Assembly (NCBI RefSeq): GCF_000621745.1
Contig: NZ_JHXK01000010.1
Coordinates: forward strand, 62,001 to 126,000
Length of the DNA stretch: 64,000 bases
DNA from: Clostridium beijerinckii HUN142
GTDB taxonomy: Bacteria > Bacillota > Clostridia > Clostridiales > Clostridiaceae
Direction: 5' to 3'
Both the position numbers and the translations under genes were made by a program. Of the stretch, positions 52,366-62,101 are shown one piece after another (positions within the stretch are counted from its first letter, which is position 1; each line of letters starts with the position of its first letter). The notes beneath the pieces were generated by a model. It was not told the DNA's origin, made no database searches, and saw only the letters and a list, made by a program, of their open reading frames with translations.

Positions 52366-54594
52366 ATGGGAATTAAATTTAATGAAAATACTAGAGAGTT
52401 TCATCTTTATAATAATAATATAAGTTATATTATTAGAGTAATCGATGGCATAGAACAGATGGAAAATGTTTATTATGGTAAACGATTAAGGCATAGAGAG
52501 TCATTTAAACATATAATGGAAAGAGAACTTAAACCTTCATGCAATATGTTTGAGGGAAATCATACTTCGTCATTAGAACATATAAAGCAGGAATATCCAA
52601 GCTACGGAATTACAGACTACAGATATCCGGCTCATACGATTATAAGTAAAAATGGAAGTAGAATTAGTAACTATAAATATGTTGGATATAAAATATTTGA
52701 AGGAAAGAATAAGTTAAATGGATTACCATCGACTTATATTGAAGCAGCTTCAGAAGCTCAAACATTAGAAATTGCATTATTTGATGAGATATTAAATAGT
52801 AAACTAATACTAAGTTATACAATATACGAAGGTCTTGATGCAATATGCAGAAATGCAAAAATAACTAATGAAGGGGAAGAGGCATTTTATATAGACAATG
52901 CTATGAGCTGTAGCGTTGATTTAGCAGATTCAGATTTTGAAATGATTCATACATCAGGTGCTTGGGCTAGAGAGTGTCATCTTAAAAAGAGAAAGTTAAC
53001 AGAAGGTGTGCAATCTATTCACAGTTTAAGAGGTGCAAGTAGTCATGTTCATAATCCATTTGTGATATTAAAACGTCCAAATACAACTGAATATGTAGGA
53101 GAAGTGTATGGCTTTAGTTTAGTATACAGTGGAAATTTCTTAGGACAAGTTGAAGTTGATTCGTATGGAGTATCAAGAGTTATGATGGGTATTAATCCTT
53201 ATGAGTTCAAATGGAAACTTGATTCAAGAGAAGAATTTCAAACGCCAGAATGTGTAATTGTCTACACTAATGATGGTTTAAATGCAATGAGTCAAACTTA
53301 CCACAAACTTTATAGAACAAGACTTGCAAGAGGTAAATGGAGAGATAAAGAACGTCCTATTCTTGTAAACAATTGGGAAGCAACATATTTTGACTTTGAT
53401 GAAGAAAAGATACTTTCTATAGTAAGGGCTGCAAAGGACCTGGGAATAGAGCTGTTTGTACTTGATGATGGTTGGTTCGGAAAAAGAAATGATGATACAA
53501 GTTCTCTTGGAGATTGGTTCGAAAACAAAGAGAAACTTCCAAATGGAATAGCTGGTTTATCTGAAAAAGTAGAAGAGATAGGACTTAAATTTGGATTGTG
53601 GTTTGAGCCAGAAATGGTATGTAAGGATACTAAATTATTTAAAGAACATCCAGAATGGGCTATTCAAACACCTAACAGAAACATGTCTCATGGAAGAAAC
53701 CAATTCATCCTAGATTTCTCAAGGGATGAAGTTGTTGAATATGTATTTAGTTTGATGGATAACATAATGGGAAATTCTAAAATTTCTTATATTAAGTGGG
53801 ATATGAACAGATATATAACAGAACCGTATTCATTAGCGCTGGAAGAAGATAGACAAGGTGAAGTATTCCATAGATATATTCTTGGAGTATATAAGTTGGC
53901 TGAAAAGATAATAACTAAATACCCAGAGCTTTTAATTGAATCATGCGCAGGCGGCGGGGCTAGATTTGATCCTGGAATGCTATACTATGCACCACAGACT
54001 TGGGCAAGCGATGATACTGATGCTGTAGAAAGATTAAAGATACAATATGGTACTTCAATGATTTATCCATTAAGCGCAATAGGAAGTCATGTATCAGCAG
54101 TACCAAATCATCAGGTAGGAAGACTTACTCCGCTTAACACAAGAGCCAATGTAGCATATTTTGGAACTTTTGGGTATGAGCTTAATGTTAATACTATGAG
54201 TGATGAGGAAAAGGAAATAGTCAAAGAACAAGTTAAATTCTTTAAGAAAAATAAATCGTTGATTCAAAAAGGTGATTTTTATAGAATGCTAAATCCTTTT
54301 GAAAGCAATGAAACTTCATGGATGGTAGTGTCTGATGATAAGTCACAAGCCATTGTGGGCTACTATCAAGCTTTATGCAGGCCAAATGAAAAATATAATC
54401 GTATAAAATTACAGGGACTTGACGCGGATAAACTGTATTCAATAGAAGGTAGAGAAGGAAATTACTACGGTGATGAACTTATGAATTTAGGAATAGTATT
54501 ATCAAAAGATTATACAGAAAAAGCTAGTGAATATTGGTCGAGAAAACGTGAAGATTTTATGTCGCAATTGTTTGTAATAAACGAGGTAAAGTGA
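52366..54594 (+). CDS. GH36 alpha-galactosidase (second copy)
   Basis: 742 residues, the same family and layout as the enzyme at 32946: DDGWFGKR, nucleophile Asp479 in YIKWDMNR, SCAGGGARFD and ASDDTDAVERLK with the acid/base. No signal peptide. AAGGAG precedes ATG. The two paralogues are clearly related along their length but diverged, so this is not a recent duplication. It probably belongs to the PTS/GntR-controlled group, where it would act on different alpha-galactosides, perhaps phosphorylated or shorter ones. That is inference. Confidence 0.95.
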   Translation: MGIKFNENTREFHLYNNNISYIIRVIDGIEQMENVYYGKRLRHRESFKHIMERELKPSCNMFEGNHTSSLEHIKQEYPSYGITDYRYPAHTIISKNGSRISNYKYVGYKIFEGKNKLNGLPSTYIEAASEAQTLEIALFDEILNSKLILSYTIYEGLDAICRNAKITNEGEEAFYIDNAMSCSVDLADSDFEMIHTSGAWARECHLKKRKLTEGVQSIHSLRGASSHVHNPFVILKRPNTTEYVGEVYGFSLVYSGNFLGQVEVDSYGVSRVMMGINPYEFKWKLDSREEFQTPECVIVYTNDGLNAMSQTYHKLYRTRLARGKWRDKERPILVNNWEATYFDFDEEKILSIVRAAKDLGIELFVLDDGWFGKRNDDTSSLGDWFENKEKLPNGIAGLSEKVEEIGLKFGLWFEPEMVCKDTKLFKEHPEWAIQTPNRNMSHGRNQFILDFSRDEVVEYVFSLMDNIMGNSKISYIKWDMNRYITEPYSLALEEDRQGEVFHRYILGVYKLAEKIITKYPELLIESCAGGGARFDPGMLYYAPQTWASDDTDAVERLKIQYGTSMIYPLSAIGSHVSAVPNHQVGRLTPLNTRANVAYFGTFGYELNVNTMSDEEKEIVKEQVKFFKKNKSLIQKGDFYRMLNPFESNETSWMVVSDDKSQAIVGYYQALCRPNEKYNRIKLQGLDADKLYSIEGREGNYYGDELMNLGIVLSKDYTEKASEYWSRKREDFMSQLFVINEVK

Positions 54595-54712
54595 TATTTT
54601 GGAAATAAAGGAGTAGTTATGTAAATAGTAAAATTGATATAAAAGGTTTTAATTTTCAACTCTGAAATAGGAATATAGATGTTTATAGGGAATAAGTAAA
54701 TAAGAAAAATAA

Positions 54713-54748
54713 GGCTAAGTCCATAGGGGGCTCCATGGACTTAGTTTC
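54713..54748. terminator. Bidirectional terminator-like hairpin
   Basis: CTAAGTCCAT (54715-54724) / ATGGACTTAG (54735-54744), perfect 10 bp, between convergent alpha-galactosidase and sensor-kinase genes. T-rich stretches flank it on the minus strand. Confidence 0.75.
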
Positions 54749-56516
54749 ACTTTACAATGTATGGAATAGTTAGCACCATAGTTGTTCCTTTTCCGAGAAT
54801 ACTATGAATTTCTAATCCATAGTCATTGCCATAATTCAACTTTAATCTTTTGTTTATATTCCTTAAGGCGGTACCGCTAAAATCATTATTCTTATCATTA
54901 ATATAATCATTTAATTTTTTTAATTTTACATGATCCATACCTATACCGTTGTCAGAAATGGTTAGTACTAGATTTTCAGTTATATGTTCACCTTTAATTA
55001 CTATTTTCCCATCACCGCTACATTCACTTAAGCCATGATAGATAGAGTTTTCAATTAATGGCTGAATTATCATTTTAATTATTTCGCAGTCTAGAATTTC
55101 GGAGGTAATCAAATTTTCAATTGTGAATAGCTGATCGAATCTAATCTTTTGAAGGTAAATATAATTTTCAATAATGCTTATTTCTTCCTTTAATAAGACG
55201 GTGTTTATTTTTCTATTCATACTGTACCTTGTAATAGAGCCAAAATATTCAGACATGGTTGAAGTTTCTATATCGTCATTTATTTCTGCCATCATGCGAA
55301 TAGATTCTAAGGTATTATATATAAAATGAGGATTAATTTGATTTTGAAGTTGCTTAAGTTCTAGTTCTTTCTGTTCAATTTGGCTCTTATAATTAATATT
55401 AATTAAATCGCTTATTCTGCTTTTCATTTCATTATAGGATTTCATTAATATTCCAATTTCGTCATTTTTAGTATAAGATACTTTATAATTTAAATTATTT
55501 TCAACATTGCTCTCCATATTCTTGATTAAAAACTTTAAAGGATTAAATATTCTTTTTATAAAAAATATATATAGCACAATAAATAAAATTAAGAAGAAAG
55601 TTATGTTAATAATAAACGAAAAAATATATAAGTTGTCTATATGATATGCATTTGACTTAGGAATTGAATTTACAATTATCCAGCTTGTTGAAGGTATAGT
55701 ATTGTAGGAAACTATATATTCAATATTACTATCCATATACTGTATGCTAGGAGTAGTGGTTGCATTGTGTAACTGGTCATAAGTAGGAATAAATACATTG
55801 GATTCCTCGCCTGTGGTTAGAATTAAATTTCCATTAATATCATAGATAGAAACTATCTGATTATTAAATGGAAGATGATCTTTTACTAATAAATTGCGAA
55901 TTTCATCAATTGGAATAGTAATTAATAATACTCCAGTTACTTTCTTTGTTTTAATATCTATTATTTTTCTAGCCAATGCTATTAACTGTTTAGAGTCTTG
56001 CGAAGTAAATTCAAATATATCGCTTGCATTTATATTAGGAAAAATTGATGTAAATTCATTAGAATTTAAGGAATCTATAAACCATTTTTCTGACTTTGGA
56101 TTTTTAAGTTTATCATTAGAACTATTACGTGTACTTGATACGCCTCTTCCGCTCAAATCATATATGTAAGCACCATTTATTGAGGTGTTTTGGATTAGCA
56201 TCATATCACAAATGTACTTTAAATAATTATATTCACTTATATCATAAGGTTTATCAGCAGCAAGTATAGAATATAAGTTTCTCACTTCAGGAATAAGTAA
56301 TGGATATTTTGATACATCAGAAATATTATTTAATTTTTCTACAACTTGCTGACTCAGACTGACATTGAAATTTTCTATAAGTTTTTCTGTTTTATTAAAT
56401 TCGTATTTTGAGTACGAATATAAATTTAAACTTGTTATTAGAAAAAATATAATATACATAATTACAAAAATAAGTAATGTTAATTTTTTAATGGATATAT
56501 TATTATTAAAATTCAT
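54747..56516 (-). CDS. YesM-type sensor histidine kinase
   Basis: 589-residue membrane kinase: TM1 about 12-34, a large extracellular sensor (about 35-295, Cache-like in layout), TM2 about 298-320, HAMP to about 375, a His-kinase region with phospho-His397 (NQINPHFIYNTLESIR), and an ATPase domain with NSIYHG and DNGIGMD. This is the YesM/LytS-like class that pairs with AraC-type response regulators. It is divergent from the regulator gene at 56751 rather than in one operon with it. Likely senses a sugar, directly or through the binding protein encoded at 58044. Confidence 0.93.
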   Translation of the reverse strand: MNFNNNISIKKLTLLIFVIMYIIFFLITSLNLYSYSKYEFNKTEKLIENFNVSLSQQVVEKLNNISDVSKYPLLIPEVRNLYSILAADKPYDISEYNYLKYICDMMLIQNTSINGAYIYDLSGRGVSSTRNSSNDKLKNPKSEKWFIDSLNSNEFTSIFPNINASDIFEFTSQDSKQLIALARKIIDIKTKKVTGVLLITIPIDEIRNLLVKDHLPFNNQIVSIYDINGNLILTTGEESNVFIPTYDQLHNATTTPSIQYMDSNIEYIVSYNTIPSTSWIIVNSIPKSNAYHIDNLYIFSFIINITFFLILFIVLYIFFIKRIFNPLKFLIKNMESNVENNLNYKVSYTKNDEIGILMKSYNEMKSRISDLININYKSQIEQKELELKQLQNQINPHFIYNTLESIRMMAEINDDIETSTMSEYFGSITRYSMNRKINTVLLKEEISIIENYIYLQKIRFDQLFTIENLITSEILDCEIIKMIIQPLIENSIYHGLSECSGDGKIVIKGEHITENLVLTISDNGIGMDHVKLKKLNDYINDKNNDFSGTALRNINKRLKLNYGNDYGLEIHSILGKGTTMVLTIPYIVK

Positions 56517-56750
56517 AAATTCACCTAACTATAAATTCAATTATTAATCTTAAGGAACATAGTAAAAGAATTTATCAAAATACTAAAGTAGTTCAAATAG
56601 AGATGTGTAGCAAGCTTAGGGGAATAAACATTTAGTATTAGACAAATAAAGGAATTTAACTGTATTAAAAAAGTATATTTCGAATATTAGTAAACTAATA
56701 TATAATTTAAATATATAGTAACTTAAACGAATATTCAATATGGAGGAAAA

Positions 56751-57995
56751 ATGAAAATAATAGTAGTTGATGACGATAAAATCATAAGAATAGGATTAAG
56801 CAAAATAATAAAAAGATTATTTGATGAACATGAAGTTGTTAACGAATTTCAAAATGGATTAGCGGCATTACAATATCTCAAAGAAAACGAAGAAGAGGTT
56901 AATTTAGTAATAACAGATATAAAGATGCCAGTAATGACGGGGATAGAGCTAATAGAGAAAGCTAAAAGGGAATTGAATAAACCACCTTTATTTGTGGTTT
57001 TGAGTGGATATGATGAGTTTAATTATGTTAGAGATACTATGAAAGCTGGGGCTATCAATTATTTATTGAAACCGATTAAACAAGAGGATTTGAAGAATAT
57101 TATGCAAGAAGCAGAAACTAAAATAAAAGATAACGAAAAAAATCATAGGCTACTAAATAAATCCATAGAGGTGCTAAAAAAAGACTTTTTTAAATATATT
57201 TTATTTACTAATAAAGAGATTGATTTTAAAACAAATGAATTATTATTAGAGAATATGCAGTTAAATGAAGGATATATATACAAAATGGTTATTGTTCAAA
57301 GAAAAGAAGATGATACAAATATTTTCAAGGAGTTTATGAGTTGTATACTAACTGCATATAACAAAATAGAATATGAAGCTTTTAGTTTAGAAGATTGTAT
57401 TTATACAATTTTTTATTTTGATAAAAAGCAATACGAAAATATAGATTTAATAAATGAAAAAATAGAAAGTGAAACAGAGGTTTTTGTAAATAATAGCAGA
57501 AACGTTTATATATTGAGGTATACAGATAAGGTGTGGAAATTAAGAGAGAACTACAAATTGGTAAAAAAACTTAAGGAAAATATGTGTTACGATAATAGTT
57601 CTAAAAAATATTTCGTAAATGAGTCAGATAAATTATTAGAAACATTAAATAGCGAAAGTAACAACCCCAATGTAGTAGTGATAAGTTTGGCTAAACAATA
57701 TATAATCAATAATTTTAATAAAAATATAACATTAAAAGATGTAGCAAATGAGGTACTTCTAAGTCAAAATTATTTATCGGAATTATTTAAGAAAGAAGTA
57801 GGGGAAGGTTTCTATGATTTTTTGTCAAGTTATAGAATTAAAAAAGCAAAAGAACTGTTATTAACTACAAATTTAAAGATTTATGAAATAGGGCAAAAGG
57901 TTGGATATAATGATTCAATAACATTTGGAAGGGCATTTAAAAAGATAGCTGGAACTACCCCTAATAATTTTAGAAACAATAAGGAAAATGATTAA
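56751..57995 (+). CDS. YesN-type response regulator (receiver + AraC helix-turn-helix)
   Basis: 414 residues. Receiver domain 1-120 with acidic pocket Asp7-Asp9, phospho-acceptor Asp56 (VITDIKMPVMTG) and Lys107 (LLKPIK); a variable middle; a C-terminal AraC DNA-binding domain (about 310-410, VANEVLLSQNYLSELFKKEVGEGFYDFLSSYR and GYNDSITFGRAFKKIAGTTPNNFR). GGAGG precedes ATG. It presumably responds to the divergent kinase and activates nearby sugar genes. The solute-binding gene follows after 48 bp in the same direction. Confidence 0.93.
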   Translation: MKIIVVDDDKIIRIGLSKIIKRLFDEHEVVNEFQNGLAALQYLKENEEEVNLVITDIKMPVMTGIELIEKAKRELNKPPLFVVLSGYDEFNYVRDTMKAGAINYLLKPIKQEDLKNIMQEAETKIKDNEKNHRLLNKSIEVLKKDFFKYILFTNKEIDFKTNELLLENMQLNEGYIYKMVIVQRKEDDTNIFKEFMSCILTAYNKIEYEAFSLEDCIYTIFYFDKKQYENIDLINEKIESETEVFVNNSRNVYILRYTDKVWKLRENYKLVKKLKENMCYDNSSKKYFVNESDKLLETLNSESNNPNVVVISLAKQYIINNFNKNITLKDVANEVLLSQNYLSELFKKEVGEGFYDFLSSYRIKKAKELLLTTNLKIYEIGQKVGYNDSITFGRAFKKIAGTTPNNFRNNKEND

Positions 57996-58043
57996 TAAAG
58001 CAATGCTTTTTATTTTTAAGATACAAGAGAGAAGGGAAGTTTT

Positions 58044-59339
58044 GTGAGAAAGTATAGTAAACTTATTAAAATTGTGACTTTATTTTTATTAGTGATTTTG
58101 ATGAGTATATTTGGATTTAATTCTTTAAAAAGATATATAGTGGGTTCCCCTCAGAATAATGAAAATAGTAGGGAGCTTGAAGGTTCTATTACTTTTGTAA
58201 GTAATAGAACAGATAAGAGTGAAGAGCTAAATTCGATGATAAAAGAGTTTGGGCAAATACATCCTAAGGTTAAAATAAATTTAGAATTAATAGGTGATGC
58301 TGAAGAAATATTAGAAAGAAGGGCAGCTGCTGGAGAGTTGCCAGACGTAACCTTAGTTCCAGGTGCCATAGATACAATAGAATATAGCAAATATTTTTTG
58401 CCAATAGATGATCTAGGATTTAATGATGAAAATATATACAATCATACATTAGGACCAGATAATAAGTCATATACGATTTCAACATCTATGTTATGGGAAG
58501 GAATAATTTACAACAAAGAGATATTTAAGGCTGCAAACATAAAAGAGATTCCTAAGACAAAAAAAGAATTTTTTGAAGCTTGCAAGAAAATAAAAGAAAT
58601 AGGGGTTATGCCAATTGCTTTAAATTATAAACAGCCATGGGTAATGAGCATGTGGTCGGATAGTATTCCTTATTTACTTGATACAAAACTTGAAGAGAAT
58701 ATAGTAACAAAATCAAAAGATATATTGAATAATGAAAGTGGAGTATATAAGTCTCTAGAATTTATAAGAGGAATTGTTAAGGATAGATATTGTGAAGAGG
58801 ATTTATTTAATTATGATTGGCAACAATGCAAAAATGATCTTAAGGATAAAAAGGTAGCAATGATTATTTGGAATTCTGATTTTAAATATCAGTTGGAAGA
58901 TATGGGTGCATCTAAAGAAGAATTTGGAATATTTCCAATTCCAGAAAGTAAGATAATTAGTGTAGTTGGAGATTATAAATTTGCAATAAGCAAAAATACT
59001 AAATATCCAGATATATCTGAAGAGTTTTTAAGGTTTATGTTTAACGATGATAGGTACGCGAAAGCTGTAAATATAATGTCATCCTTAAAAAGCAGTGAGA
59101 GAAATATTCAGATGTTAAAAGAATTAGAGGAGTTTAATTTACCTATACAACTACAAACAAATGTTGTAAAGAATCAAACTAATTATGAATTAGAAATTCA
59201 TAATAAGTATTTTAATATTAAAAATGATATTGGATTGAATAGTAGTTTTGTACAAAGGTATGTAATAGCATCTGATACTAAGCCTATGATAGAAGAAGTT
59301 AATAAAAAATATAGAGAGAGTAGAGTTGAAATACGATAA
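58044..59339 (+). CDS. Membrane-anchored solute-binding protein, probable sensor accessory
   Basis: 431 residues with a family 1 sugar-binding fold (about 48-425). The N-terminus has one hydrophobic span (7-26) with no lipobox Cys and no clear cleavage site, so it appears to be an uncleaved membrane anchor. The start is GTG 58044 with GAAGGGAAG upstream. No permease genes are near it; it directly follows the YesN-type regulator. In clostridia, binding proteins next to LytS/YesM-YesN pairs can act as the ligand-sensing third component. An orphan importer subunit is the alternative. Confidence 0.85.
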   Translation: MRKYSKLIKIVTLFLLVILMSIFGFNSLKRYIVGSPQNNENSRELEGSITFVSNRTDKSEELNSMIKEFGQIHPKVKINLELIGDAEEILERRAAAGELPDVTLVPGAIDTIEYSKYFLPIDDLGFNDENIYNHTLGPDNKSYTISTSMLWEGIIYNKEIFKAANIKEIPKTKKEFFEACKKIKEIGVMPIALNYKQPWVMSMWSDSIPYLLDTKLEENIVTKSKDILNNESGVYKSLEFIRGIVKDRYCEEDLFNYDWQQCKNDLKDKKVAMIIWNSDFKYQLEDMGASKEEFGIFPIPESKIISVVGDYKFAISKNTKYPDISEEFLRFMFNDDRYAKAVNIMSSLKSSERNIQMLKELEEFNLPIQLQTNVVKNQTNYELEIHNKYFNIKNDIGLNSSFVQRYVIASDTKPMIEEVNKKYRESRVEIR

Positions 59340-59358
59340 TAGATAGCTCAAATTACCT

Positions 59359-59401
59359 ATAGATAATCAACGTAATTTTATGTTTGTTATCTATTTTTTT
59401 A
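59359..59401 (+). terminator. Terminator of the regulator-SBP operon
   Basis: ATAGATAA (59359-59366) / TTATCTAT (59387-59394) with a 20-nt loop and a run of seven T. Confidence 0.85.
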
Positions 59402-59642
59402 TACATTGATTAAATATATAAAATAAAAGTATGTTTTTATTAATAAAAATATAGACATTTAATTAATAAAGATATATATTTATTATATAGAAGTGATGTA
59501 ATTATTAAAAAAATGTCGTATGTATTCAATCAATCTTTCTAGCGAAGATCAAAAATAAGATAGTCACTTAAATTAATAATTATAAAGATTAGGTTTAGAA
59601 AATTTTCGAATTATTTTATATATGTCAGGAGGTTATTAAATA

Positions 59643-60518
59643 ATGTATTTAATCGGAATTGATATTGGTGGGACAAACTTAAGGGCTGCAGTAATATCTA
59701 AAGAAGGAAATATAGTAGAAATATTCAAAGTTGAAAACGAAGTACAAAAAGGAGCTGCATATAACTTAGATAAATTAATTGGTCAAATAAAAGAACAATG
59801 GAGTAATTATGAAATAGAAAAAGTTGGAGTAGGAGCACCTGGTCCTTTAGATTTGAAAGTAGGTAAATTATTAAATCCAGTTAACTTAAAAGGATGGGAA
59901 AATTTTAATATAAAAGAGTACTTAAAAGAAAAGTTAGGTGTGCCAGTTCAAGTTAATAACGATGCAAATGTAGCAGGTCTTGCAGAAAGCTTGGTTGGTA
60001 GTGCAAAGGACTGTGAATCGGTATTTTATATAACCGTTTCAACTGGAGTAGGTGGTGCTTTAATTCTTGATAAGAAGATTATCAATGGAGCACACAGTCA
60101 AGCAGCAGAAATTTACAATATGATAATTAATGAAGATAAATATAGTCACGCAGGTACAAATAAGGGTGGCCTTGAAGGGCAATGCAGCGGTGTAAATATA
60201 GCTAGAGTAGCATCAGAAGTCTATGGAAAAGCGTTAAGCACAAAAGAAGTGTTTGATTTATATGGAAATAACGATGAAAAAGCTGTTCAAGTAATAGAAA
60301 AGTGGATTGATAATATTTCAATTGGAGTAGCAAACATAATATCTGTGGTAGACCCAGAAACTGTAGTTATTGGTGGTGCAGTACTAATATATAATACGTA
60401 CCTATTACCTAAGATTATTGAATGTACTAAAACTAAGGTTGCAGATCCATCTATGGTAGACATAAGAATCGCACAAATTGGCGATAATGCAGGCCTTATT
60501 GGAGCAGCAATGTTATAG
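59643..60518 (+). CDS. ROK-family sugar kinase without the zinc motif
   Basis: 291 residues. The ATP-binding DIGGTNLRAAV near the N-terminus, substrate block VGAPGPLD and catalytic Asp107 (VNNDANVAGLAE) are typical ROK. The usual CxCGxxGCxE zinc motif is replaced by a segment reading NKGGLEGQCSG, so the metal site is incomplete. Candidate substrates are glucose, mannose or fructose released from glucomannan; B. subtilis gmuE is a ROK kinase in the matching operon. CAGGAGG precedes ATG. GH1 follows after 99 bp. Confidence 0.88.
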   Translation: MYLIGIDIGGTNLRAAVISKEGNIVEIFKVENEVQKGAAYNLDKLIGQIKEQWSNYEIEKVGVGAPGPLDLKVGKLLNPVNLKGWENFNIKEYLKEKLGVPVQVNNDANVAGLAESLVGSAKDCESVFYITVSTGVGGALILDKKIINGAHSQAAEIYNMIINEDKYSHAGTNKGGLEGQCSGVNIARVASEVYGKALSTKEVFDLYGNNDEKAVQVIEKWIDNISIGVANIISVVDPETVVIGGAVLIYNTYLLPKIIECTKTKVADPSMVDIRIAQIGDNAGLIGAAML

Positions 60519-60617
60519 CAAAAGTTTGAAATTAAAAGATATATTCATTTTAATTTAAATATATACAACAATTTATAAAAACACATAATTAAAATAAGGA
60601 AATCTAGGAGGCATAAT

Positions 60618-62015
60618 ATGAGTATACAATTTAAATTCCCAGAAAACTTTTGGTGGGGGTCGGCAACATCAGGTCCTCAAAGTGAAGGAAGATTTAATAA
60701 AAAGCATGATAGCGTATTTGATCATTGGTTTGACATAGAGCCAGAAGCATTTTTTGATGGAGTTGGCCCTAATGTAGCATCAAATTTCTATAATAGCCAT
60801 AAAGAAGACTTAGCATTAGTTAAAGAAACAGGATTAAATAGTTTTAGAACATCAATTCAATGGACAAGGCTTATAAAAGATTTTGAAACAGGAGAAGTTG
60901 ATGAAGATGGTGTTAGATTCTACAATGAAGTAATTGATGAATGTATTGAAAATGGACTTCTTCCGGTTATGAATTTACATCATTTTGATTTACCGGTTGA
61001 GTTATATGATCAATATGGTGGATGGGAATCTAAACACGTAGTAGACTTGTTTGTAGTATTTGCAAAAAAATGCTTTGAATTATTTGGGGATAGAGTTAAG
61101 TATTGGACTACATTTAATGAACCTATAGTTGTAGTTGAAGGAGAATATTTATATCAATTTCACTATCCCAAATTAGTTGATGGTAAAAAAGCTGTACAAG
61201 TATTATATAATTTAAATTTAGCATCAGCAAAAGTTATAGAAGCTTTTAGAGCTATGGGATGTGATAAGGATGGTGGAAAAATAGGAATAGTTCTTAATTT
61301 AACGCCTGCATATCCAAGAGCAAACAGTGAAGAAGATGTAAGAGCAGCTAAAATAGGAGATAGTTTCTTTAATACTTCATTCTTAGACCCTGCAATTAAA
61401 GGACATTTTCCAGAGATACTTCTTGAAATATTAGAGAAAGATAATGTAATGTGGGAATCAACAGAAGAGGAATTGGAAATAATTAAAAACAATACGGTTG
61501 ATTTCTTAGGAGTAAACTACTACCAACCTAGAAGAGTTAAAGCGAAAGAATCAGAAATAGATGAATCAAAAGGCTGGATGCCAGATAAATACTTTGATAA
61601 TTACGAAATGCCAGGAAGAAGAATGAATCCATACAGGGGATGGGAAATATATCCTCAATGTATGTATGATATTGCGATAAATATAAGAGATAATTATAAC
61701 AATATTCCTTGGTATATCTCTGAGAATGGTATGGGTGTTGAAGGCGAAGAAAAATATATAAATGCTGACGGCATAATAGAAGATGACTACAGAATAGATT
61801 TCTATAAAGAACATTTAGAGTATCTTCATAAAGGTATAAGCGAAGGATCTAACTGTTTTGGGTACCATACGTGGACTCCTATTGATTGCTGGTCATGGAG
61901 CAATGCATATAAAAACAGATATGGGTTTATAGCTGTAGATTTAGCAACTCAAAAGAAAACTATTAAGAAATCAGGAAGATGGATTAAAGAAGTTGTAGAA
62001 AATAACGGATTCTAA
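60618..62015 (+). CDS. GH1 beta-glucosidase / 6-phospho-beta-glucosidase
   Basis: Retaining GH1 enzyme of 465 residues with acid/base Glu168 (TTFNEP) and nucleophile Glu369 (YISENGMG). No signal peptide. The phosphate-binding trio of 6-phospho-glycosidases (Ser, Lys at +7, Tyr at +9) would fall in WSWSNAYKNRYGF. Ser426 and Tyr435 are present, but the Lys position is Asn433, with Lys432 one residue earlier. So phosphorylated-substrate specificity is possible but not certain. It lies among ROK kinase genes and downstream of a PTS, which favours 6-phospho activity. GmuD fills this role in B. subtilis. Confidence 0.9.
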   Translation: MSIQFKFPENFWWGSATSGPQSEGRFNKKHDSVFDHWFDIEPEAFFDGVGPNVASNFYNSHKEDLALVKETGLNSFRTSIQWTRLIKDFETGEVDEDGVRFYNEVIDECIENGLLPVMNLHHFDLPVELYDQYGGWESKHVVDLFVVFAKKCFELFGDRVKYWTTFNEPIVVVEGEYLYQFHYPKLVDGKKAVQVLYNLNLASAKVIEAFRAMGCDKDGGKIGIVLNLTPAYPRANSEEDVRAAKIGDSFFNTSFLDPAIKGHFPEILLEILEKDNVMWESTEEELEIIKNNTVDFLGVNYYQPRRVKAKESEIDESKGWMPDKYFDNYEMPGRRMNPYRGWEIYPQCMYDIAINIRDNYNNIPWYISENGMGVEGEEKYINADGIIEDDYRIDFYKEHLEYLHKGISEGSNCFGYHTWTPIDCWSWSNAYKNRYGFIAVDLATQKKTIKKSGRWIKEVVENNGF

Positions 62016-62041
62016 TTAAAAGTTGTGAATTAATAAATGAT

Positions 62042-62075
62042 AGGCTGTCTCAAAAGTTAAAATTTGAGACGGCTA
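62042..62075 (+). terminator. Hairpin between GH1 and the first tandem ROK gene
   Basis: GCTGTCTCAAA (62044-62054) pairs with TTTGAGACGGC (62063-62073) with one G-U. Only a short T-run follows; partial readthrough into the ROK genes is likely. A similar left arm begins near 63980 at the window end. Confidence 0.65.
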
Positions 62076-62101
62076 TTTGAATTATATAAGGAGGATCATA
62101 A

